Shown: positions 58,449-64,000 of the stretch, piece by piece
Layout of the letters: the number at the start of each line of letters is the position of its first letter
How positions within the stretch are numbered: the stretch's first letter is position 1
Origin: Clostridium lentum
GTDB lineage: Bacteria; Bacillota; Clostridia; Clostridiales; Clostridiaceae
DNA: 64,000 bases
Reading direction: 5' to 3'
Assembly: GCF_014287815.1 (NCBI RefSeq)
Contig: NZ_JACOOQ010000009.1
Location: 37,533 to 101,532 of the forward strand
Translations under genes and position numbers: made by a program
Notes under the pieces: model-generated
The model's database searches: none
Told to the model about the DNA's origin: nothing
The model's input: only the letters and a program-made list of their open reading frames with translations

Positions 58449-58973
58449 TTATGCTAACAGTTCTTCTTTTCCTTTATAAATATTTACAAATTCAGATACT
58501 CCTTCTAATACCAGTTCTAAACCTAATATCACTACATGTTCTGCTATCTTAGAAAATGGATCAAATATTAATATACTAGATAAAACAAATTCAATTATAG
58601 CTTTACTCATTGGAAAAATAAACTTTTCTTTCCTAGTAAAATAGTATAATCCTTCGTTTAAATAATTAGTTGCCTTATTTAAGCCTTCTAATCCCCAAAA
58701 TACACCAACAATAAATAATGCATCACTTTGTCTTATAATTATTCCTATACCTATAGCAATAATAACTATTGCCCTTTCAATTTTTTTTCCTTCTAAAGTG
58801 GCATATTCCTTTGCTCTTATACCTTCTATGAGCATTATTATTCCTTTTATCAATAATATAGCTCCACAAAGGCTTGGAATCCATTTATAAATTTGCTGAT
58901 GATTAACAATACATATAACTCCATTTAATATAATTAATATTGCTGATATGTATGCCCCAATTCCTCTTTTCAT
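58449..58973 (-). CDS. DUF308/HdeD-like membrane protein
   Basis: A 174-residue integral membrane protein with about six short helices arranged as three pairs (ISAILIILNGVICIV, LCGAILLIKGIIMLIEGIRA, VGVFWGLEGLNKATNYL, ILGLELVLEGVSEFV). This repeat pattern is that of DUF308/HdeD proteins, whose function in Firmicutes is unknown. The ATG at 58973 follows GGTGAGAG; the upstream ATG at 59003 has no ribosome binding site. It is 55 bp downstream of dus on the same strand. Confidence 0.75.
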   Translation of the reverse strand: MKRGIGAYISAILIILNGVICIVNHQQIYKWIPSLCGAILLIKGIIMLIEGIRAKEYATLEGKKIERAIVIIAIGIGIIIRQSDALFIVGVFWGLEGLNKATNYLNEGLYYFTRKEKFIFPMSKAIIEFVLSSILIFDPFSKIAEHVVILGLELVLEGVSEFVNIYKGKEELLA

Positions 58974-59028
58974 AGCTCTCACCTTTCCTTCTTCTTTTAT
59001 CATTTAATATTTGCTATATATAATTCAA

Positions 59029-60000
59029 TTATTTTATTAGAGAAAATCCTCTTTCATTATCTCCTGAAATATCAAGTTCATTAAATAGGCTCACTATTAT
59101 CCCTTCATATTCTGCCGCACTTTTAGACTTTCTTATACGCTTAGCATACTTTTCACTGTCTTCAAAGCTATGAATCATATAAAACCAAAACTCTTTCATT
59201 TTATATAAAGCATTTTTATCACCAGAAAGAACTTCTTTGTATCTAGCATATATTTCATCATGAAAAGCTCTTAGAGTATCCTTATGTACTATAGATTTTT
59301 CTTTTATTTCTCCTATAAGTCCTGGATTAGCCATAAGTCCTCTTCCTAGCATAACTGTATCAATACTTGGACATTCAGACTTAAATTTCTTAAAATCTTC
59401 CACTGAAAAAATATCACCATTATAAACTAAAGTGTTCTTGCTTAATTTTATTGCATCCTTAAAAACCTCCATATTAGGAGTATTTTTATAAAAGTCTTGT
59501 CTTATTCTTGGATGAATTATTAGCTCTTCTAACGGATACTTATTAAATATTTTAATAAGCTCATAAAATTCATTTGGTGAATCTTTACCTATTCTTGTTT
59601 TTAAAGATATTTTACAATTTGTTTTTGAAAATATCTCTTCTAAAAACATATCTAATTCTTCTCTTTTAGCTAAAAATCCTGAGCCCTTAAACTTAGAAAC
59701 CACAGTTCCTGATGGACATCCTAAGTTTAAATTTATTTCATCATAACCAAATTCATTTAACTTTTCTGTTGTGCTTAAAAAATAATCTGCATTATTAGTA
59801 AGTATTTGAGGAATTACCTTAATATTTTTATTGTGTTCAGGCTTAATATCATTTAATTCTTTTGAGGTAAAACAATAATTCATTGTTGGTACTATAAACG
59901 GTGTAAAATATTTATCTATTTCTTCGCCAAAAAACTTATTATATGTATTTCTATATATGTATCCTGTAACACCTTCTAGTGGTGCAAAATAAAATTTCAT
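59029..60000 (-). CDS. tRNA-dihydrouridine synthase (Dus family)
   Basis: A 323-residue FMN enzyme that reduces uridines in tRNA. The TIM-barrel start is YFAPLEGVTGYIYRN; then come INLNLGCPSGTVVSKFKGSG, SLKTRIG, LIIHPRIRQDFY, VYNGDIFS and VMLGRGLMANPGL, all standard Dus motifs. GGAGT precedes the ATG. It is a divergent clostridial-type member, and the tRNA position it modifies cannot be assigned. Confidence 0.92.
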   Translation of the reverse strand: MKFYFAPLEGVTGYIYRNTYNKFFGEEIDKYFTPFIVPTMNYCFTSKELNDIKPEHNKNIKVIPQILTNNADYFLSTTEKLNEFGYDEINLNLGCPSGTVVSKFKGSGFLAKREELDMFLEEIFSKTNCKISLKTRIGKDSPNEFYELIKIFNKYPLEELIIHPRIRQDFYKNTPNMEVFKDAIKLSKNTLVYNGDIFSVEDFKKFKSECPSIDTVMLGRGLMANPGLIGEIKEKSIVHKDTLRAFHDEIYARYKEVLSGDKNALYKMKEFWFYMIHSFEDSEKYAKRIRKSKSAAEYEGIIVSLFNELDISGDNERGFSLIK

Positions 60001-60090
60001 CCTATTAACTCCTCATTTTAAGCATTCTAATAACTTTTTTGTTTCATTATAGGTTATTGAATAAACAAAATTTGTAAAAATAAAGTTATC

Positions 60091-60140
60091 CCTTATGTGA
60101 TATAATAATTTCACAAAAAACATAAATACATCACATAAGG
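60091..60140. repeat. 11-bp inverted repeat upstream of dus
   Basis: CCTTATGTGAT (60091-60101) and ATCACATAAGG (60130-60140) are perfect reverse complements 28 bases apart, about 90-140 bp upstream of the dus start, with TATAAT (60101-60106) between. Spacing and position resemble a paired operator. It is the only recognisable structure in the 60001-60286 gap. Confidence 0.55.
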
Positions 60141-60286
60141 AATGACTAGAATATGATTATACCATTAAATATTAAAATCAAAAATACTTATTATAAAATT
60201 TTTAAAGCTATTAATATTACATTTGCAAGATTAAATTCAAACACTGAAAATACTAATAGTGCCATCTTTATAAAAAGTATTCAATT

Positions 60287-61075
60287 TTATCGTAGTAAAA
60301 TATATTTTTCCATTTCCTTGATATATTTTCCTAAATCTTTAGGATTATGAGCATCAGAAGCTGTACAAATTTCTACTCCTTCCTTTCTCATAGCCTCTAG
60401 CATATCATAGTTCATACCTAAGGGCATATTTCCATAATTAATAGAAAGTCCACTACTTTCTTCTATATACATATTATTAGCCTTAATCTGCTTTGCTAAT
60501 TCTACATACATTGGATAAAAACCACCTGGTGGAAAAGCACCAAAACATTGCAATGCATTTGGATGGGCCAATCCATCAAATAATTTAGATTTCGCTAAAT
60601 CTATAAATAACTGGAAATAGCGTTTATATATCTTATTCATATCGTAATCTTCACATTTCCACTTCTGCATCTTATGACCAAATGCCCATCCATCAATAAA
60701 ATGAACTGCACCAACCATAAAATCTAATGGCAGTTTTTCCTTCCATACTTTTATTTGTTCTTCATGTTCTGGTGAATAACATACTTCAAGTCCAAATTTC
60801 ATTTTTATTGGAAACTTATATTTTTTCATCTCTTCCACAAATTTAATATATTCATTAATATTACGTGCTTTTTTCACTTTATTTCCATACCAATTATTTT
60901 GATATGCATTATAATTCTTCATTTCATCATATAAAAAATAAAATTCCTTAAAAACGAAAGTATGCTCTAAAAAATATACCTCTTTGATTTTTCTTTCAAT
61001 GGCCTTGTTAACAAATTGATCTAACCATTCCTTTGTATATGGCCCATTTTCTAAATGTACATGCACATCGATCAT
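60287..61075 (-). CDS. PHP-domain phosphoesterase (histidinol-phosphatase-like)
   Basis: A 262-residue metal-dependent hydrolase. The four PHP motifs are visible: DVHVHLENG (His4, His6), FLEHT, KFGLEVCYS and LDFMVGAVHFIDG; then GLAHPN and CTASDAHNP near the C-terminus. This set is typical of the HisK type of histidinol phosphatase. No other histidine-synthesis gene is nearby, so the substrate is uncertain. GGGGAGA precedes the ATG. Confidence 0.88.
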   Translation of the reverse strand: MIDVHVHLENGPYTKEWLDQFVNKAIERKIKEVYFLEHTFVFKEFYFLYDEMKNYNAYQNNWYGNKVKKARNINEYIKFVEEMKKYKFPIKMKFGLEVCYSPEHEEQIKVWKEKLPLDFMVGAVHFIDGWAFGHKMQKWKCEDYDMNKIYKRYFQLFIDLAKSKLFDGLAHPNALQCFGAFPPGGFYPMYVELAKQIKANNMYIEESSGLSINYGNMPLGMNYDMLEAMRKEGVEICTASDAHNPKDLGKYIKEMEKYILLR

Positions 61076-61316
61076 CTTTTTCTCCCCTTTAAAATTATTA
61101 AGCCTACACTAAATTGTATAATTTTTAATATTTTTTATTACTTTACTTATTACTTCAGAATTAAATCTAATTATTATTATATTACTTACTCTTTTTTATA
61201 AATATTTATTAATTAAAATGCTCCTTATATTGTAAGTTCAAATACTATTATATGCTCTCATATCTTCAAAAATGAATCCAATATTAATATAATATTTTTA
61301 CTATTATCATAATAAA

Positions 61317-61347
61317 AAACATCTACCTAATTTAGATAAATGTTTTC
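61317..61347 (-). terminator. Weak terminator after the aldo/keto reductase gene
   Basis: AAAACATCTA and TAGATAAATGTTTT-type arms pair imperfectly and are followed on the minus strand by T-rich sequence. The rest of the 61076-61356 gap is featureless AT-rich DNA. Confidence 0.45.
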
Positions 61348-61356
61348 ATTGATTGA

Positions 61357-62193
61357 CTAGTATTTAAGATATGTTGTATTATCTGGTACTCCTGACACTG
61401 ATACACTATCACCTTCATTAAGAGAATTGATAATTTTCATATCTTCATTAGAAATTTCAAAGTCAAATATATTTAAATTTTCTTTTATTCTTTCCTTATT
61501 TGATGATTTTGGTATAGGAATAACTCCTCTTTGTACATGCCATCTTAAAATTATTTGGGCTATTGTTTTCTTATATTTCTCTGACAGACCTATAATTAAC
61601 TCATTGGAAAATACTCTTCCTCTCATTATAGGACTCCAAGCTACTAATTGTATATTATTATTTTGACAATACTGAAGCATTCCTTCTTTATTACTTAATG
61701 GATGTATTTCTATCTGATTTACCATTGGCATTATTTGTGCAGTTTTCTTAAGCTCCTCTAAATGACCTATTTTAAAATTACAAACACCAATTGCTTTAAC
61801 TTTTCCGCACTTATAAAGATATTCTAAAGCTCTCCATGTTTCTGCATTTAATTCATTAGGCCAATGTATAAGATATAAATCTAAATACTCCACTTGTAAC
61901 TTCTTTAATGATTCATTACAAGCTTTTATAGTGTTTTCATATCCATGGTCATAATTCCAAATTTTTGTTACAATGAATATTTCCTCTCTATCAATTCCAC
62001 TATTTTTTATCCCTTTGCCAATGCCAATTTCATTGCCATAAAATGAAGCTGTATCAATTTGCCTATATCCTACTTTTAAAGCATAACTAACTATTTCTGC
62101 TGTTTCATCCTCATTGCCTGACTTATATGTTCCAAATCCAATGGCTGGCATTTTAATATTATTGCTTAATTCTTTTATTTTTTTATTCATCAT
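61357..62193 (-). CDS. Aldo/keto reductase
   Basis: A 278-residue NADPH-dependent oxidoreductase of the AKR superfamily. The catalytic tetrad is Asp47 and Tyr52 (IDTASFYGNE), Lys77 (IVTKIW) and His110 (YLIHWP). The cofactor region is GVIPIPKSSNKERIKENL. Members of this 2,5-diketogluconate-reductase-like group reduce small aldehydes and ketones; the natural substrate is unknown. The first ATG of an ATG-ATG pair follows AGGAG. It is 35 bp after the LCP gene and may be cotranscribed with it. Confidence 0.93.
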   Translation of the reverse strand: MMNKKIKELSNNIKMPAIGFGTYKSGNEDETAEIVSYALKVGYRQIDTASFYGNEIGIGKGIKNSGIDREEIFIVTKIWNYDHGYENTIKACNESLKKLQVEYLDLYLIHWPNELNAETWRALEYLYKCGKVKAIGVCNFKIGHLEELKKTAQIMPMVNQIEIHPLSNKEGMLQYCQNNNIQLVAWSPIMRGRVFSNELIIGLSEKYKKTIAQIILRWHVQRGVIPIPKSSNKERIKENLNIFDFEISNEDMKIINSLNEGDSVSVSGVPDNTTYLKY

Positions 62194-62227
62194 AATAACT
62201 CCTTACTTTTTTATAATATTCGTAATT

Positions 62228-63286
62228 TTACTCTCCAAATCCTTCATATTCATAATAAATACTTTGATTTTTTTCAGTGCTTCTATTTAAAATAAAATCA
62301 GGTAAAGTATCATTAAAAATAAAATTATTAAGTATTAATGCATTTTCATATCTATCCATTCTTAAAGCCATATTTCCATTAACTTCTTCATCAACACAAA
62401 GTTCTTGCACTGGTATACTTAATTGTTCTGTTTCTAAGTTTGAAAATTTTGAAATAGTATACGCCATATTCAGACCATCCATAATCTCTATATTAGTTCT
62501 AAGATAATCTAACATCTTATTTGCTATAGAAAAATACTTAATAACATCAGTTTTTTGTAATTTTTCTGCCACTTTAAAAAGTACTTCCCTCTGTCTTTCA
62601 GTTCTTTCATAATCATCGCCAACACCTTTTCTTATTCTTGCATAAGATAAAGCCTGTTTACCATTTAAAATTTGTAAACCTGCTTTTTCCACTGGGCAAT
62701 CGCCTCCCCCAGTAGCTTGACCTATATATTTATTTAATTCATGTAATTGATATTCCTTCACATCAATTTCTACTCCGCCTATTTGATCAATTATAGCTTC
62801 AAAACCAGCAAAATTTATCATTATATATTTCTCTATATTTACATCAAAATTATACTTTATAGTCTCCATCACAAGTTCAGGTCCCCCTAAACTAAAGGCT
62901 AAATTCATCTTTTCTTCTCCATAACCAGGAATGTAAACTAATGTATCCCTGTATAGAGATGTTAATTTTACTTTCTCCTTATTACTATCTAAAGTAGCAA
63001 TAATCATAGAATCTGATCTTTGATATTTTTCATCAAAATCAATTCCATCAACGCCTACTAATAATACATTAGTAATTCCCTCAACTTCTGTATACCCAAT
63101 AGTTTCTTCTTTTGTTTTAACAGGTGCTTGTAAATGTTCTGATGTTAAAGGCTCTGTTTTCTTATATATATTAGCTCTAATATACATATATCCCGCTCCA
63201 AGGACTACCACACAAATTATAATTACTGAAAAAACAGCTATAAGAATCTGTTTATATTTATTTTTACATTTTTTATTATTTTTCAT
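62228..63286 (-). CDS. LytR-CpsA-Psr (LCP) family wall-polymer transferase
   Basis: A 352-residue protein with a short cytoplasmic tail, one transmembrane helix (~13-35) and the extracellular LCP catalytic domain. Motifs: VLLVGVDG, RSDSMIIATLDS, LTSLYRDTLVYIPG with the catalytic arginine, MNLAFSLGGPELV, FEAIIDQIGGVEID and LSYARIRKGVGDDYERTERQR. LCP enzymes attach teichoic-acid-like or capsule polymers from lipid carriers to peptidoglycan. AGAGGTA precedes the ATG. Confidence 0.95.
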   Translation of the reverse strand: MKNNKKCKNKYKQILIAVFSVIIICVVVLGAGYMYIRANIYKKTEPLTSEHLQAPVKTKEETIGYTEVEGITNVLLVGVDGIDFDEKYQRSDSMIIATLDSNKEKVKLTSLYRDTLVYIPGYGEEKMNLAFSLGGPELVMETIKYNFDVNIEKYIMINFAGFEAIIDQIGGVEIDVKEYQLHELNKYIGQATGGGDCPVEKAGLQILNGKQALSYARIRKGVGDDYERTERQREVLFKVAEKLQKTDVIKYFSIANKMLDYLRTNIEIMDGLNMAYTISKFSNLETEQLSIPVQELCVDEEVNGNMALRMDRYENALILNNFIFNDTLPDFILNRSTEKNQSIYYEYEGFGE

Positions 63287-63477
63287 AATGTACCTCTAAT
63301 ATTTTAATGCTTTTATTTTATTTTACTTTATCTAACCTTTTATCATTAATTAAGTAACTTTGCATAAAATAATAACATAAAACAACTTCTTATTCAATTT
63401 TAGCCTAAAATCTTTGTAGATAAATAATTTTTTTAATTACAGCACATACTAAAAAAAATAGTTATGGAGGTTTTATA

Positions 63478-63864
63478 ATGTTTAAAAATAAATTATTAAT
63501 AAGTGAAGATAAGAAAGATATAGTAGAAATAATATCAACTAATGGCTGTGAAATATGTTGTGATAATAAACCTATGAAGGAATTAGTAGCTAATTCTACA
63601 AATGCAGCACAAGAAAAACACGTTCCACAATTTCAGATTAATGGAAATATTGTAAAAGTAGATGTAGGTAGCGTTAAACATCCTATGGAAGAAGCTCATA
63701 TGATAGGTTGGGTTTATATAGTTACTAATCAAGGTGCTCAACGTAAATTTTTAAAAGCTAATACTGATCCTGTTATTGAATTTGCTTTATGTCCTGATGA
63801 AAAATTACAAGAAGTTTATGCTTACTGTAATCTTCATGGACTATGGATGACTAAAGCTCAATAA
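63478..63864 (+). CDS. Superoxide reductase (desulfoferrodoxin family), incomplete centre I
   Basis: Reduces superoxide to peroxide in anaerobes. In this 128-residue protein the centre II iron ligands are all present: His48 in EKHVP (with catalytic Lys47), His68 (HPM), His74 (EAHMIGW), Cys117 and His120 (YAYCNLHG). The N-terminal desulforedoxin region is degenerate. It has C24-x2-C27-C28 but lacks the separate upstream CxxC seen in standard desulfoferrodoxin (LLISEDKKDI stands in its place). Centre I is therefore probably absent and the protein should behave like a one-iron superoxide reductase. GGAGG precedes the ATG. Confidence 0.9.
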   Translation: MFKNKLLISEDKKDIVEIISTNGCEICCDNKPMKELVANSTNAAQEKHVPQFQINGNIVKVDVGSVKHPMEEAHMIGWVYIVTNQGAQRKFLKANTDPVIEFALCPDEKLQEVYAYCNLHGLWMTKAQ

Positions 63865-63887
63865 AATTATATTTAATTAGTAAAAAA

Positions 63888-63914
63888 GTGGCTTTCGCCA
63901 CGCTCCCTTCGGGA
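63888..63914 (+). other. Two adjacent short GC-rich hairpins after the superoxide reductase gene
   Basis: GTGGC-TTTC-GCCAC (63888-63901) and TCCC-TTC-GGGA (63904-63914) lie side by side, 24 bases beyond the stop codon, in otherwise AT-rich DNA. The form resembles short REP-like or 3'-end stabilising elements. No second copy occurs in this window. Confidence 0.5.
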
Positions 63915-63938
63915 ATTTAATTTTAAGTATTCTAAAAG

Positions 63939-63973
63939 GCATAGAACTAACATCGGTTCTATGCTATATTTTT
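63939..63973 (+). terminator. Terminator after the superoxide reductase gene
   Basis: Perfect 9-bp arms 63939-63947 and 63956-63964 (GCATAGAAC / GTTCTATGC) followed by TATATTTTT. Confidence 0.8.
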
Positions 63974-64000
63974 CCTATTAATTAATACTTTATTCCGTAT

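Noticed and set aside
60153..60350. Plus-strand 65-codon open frame next to the dus inverted repeat
   Set aside because: The AAGGA lies too far from the ATG, the frame overlaps the 3' end of the PHP gene, and the composition is that of random AT-rich DNA.

Overview
The window is AT-rich DNA from a spore-forming, anaerobic Firmicute, most likely Clostridium sensu stricto and probably a gut-associated species. The evidence is the base composition, strong AGGAGG-type ribosome binding sites, a CggR-led glycolytic cluster, a T-box leader, the sporulation set prkA/DUF444/spoVR/GerM-like, superoxide reductase, and large secreted proteins of the kind seen in C. perfringens relatives. The species cannot be named from the sequence alone. 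Most genes lie on the minus strand, which is presumably the leading strand here.

Layout. 0-3 kb: a truncated HD-domain gene, the decayed 3' end of a sucrose-type PTS permease, a LacI-family regulator and an unknown gene. 3-8 kb: smpB, rnr, secG, eno. 7.8-11.5 kb: a small kinase-like protein, a chemoreceptor and a DegV protein. 11.6-17.7 kb: cggR-gapA-pgk-tpiA-gpmI, with a CggR-type operator of two repeats 21 bp apart. 17.9-19.2 kb: trmL and a second degV. 19.5-23.2 kb: VanW-family protein, GH25 lysozyme and D-Ala-D-Ala ligase (cell wall). 23.3-26.9 kb: cysK-cysE-queG-nth behind a cysteine-type T-box. 26.9-30.7 kb: an MgtE-N/CBS protein with a structured leader, a membrane protein, a lipid kinase and divergent pssA. 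30.8-36.5 kb: prkA, DUF444 protein, spoVR and a GerMN lipoprotein. 36.6-42 kb: recQ, tRNA-Leu(UAA), a cation/proton antiporter and a soluble-tailed chemoreceptor. 42-53 kb: two giant surface genes. 53-64 kb: PepSY lipoprotein, MATE transporter, C-GCAxxG-C-C protein, APH-like kinase, a damaged serine dehydratase operon, DUF308 protein, Dus, PHP phosphoesterase, aldo/keto reductase, LCP protein and superoxide reductase.

The most interesting part is the 42-53 kb pair. A secreted M60-type metallopeptidase (HEIGH, 2033 aa) carries an N-terminal dockerin-like double EF-hand. Its partner, 20 bp downstream, is a 1572-aa sortase-anchored protein whose first domain looks like a cohesin-type beta-sandwich. 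I infer that the wall-anchored protein may hold the peptidase at the surface without a covalent bond. The anchor protein also contains four copies of an unrecognised ~80-residue module and a 714-bp tandem DNA duplication.

Other notable items: an RBS-sequestering leader with mutually exclusive pairings upstream of the MgtE-N/CBS gene; both serine dehydratase subunits carrying internal deletions of about 60-70 codons; and several long perfect inverted repeats in intergenic DNA. Many track-style starts were moved to internal ATG, GTG or TTG codons because the Shine-Dalgarno sequence lies inside the longer reading frame; each such choice is explained in its entry.
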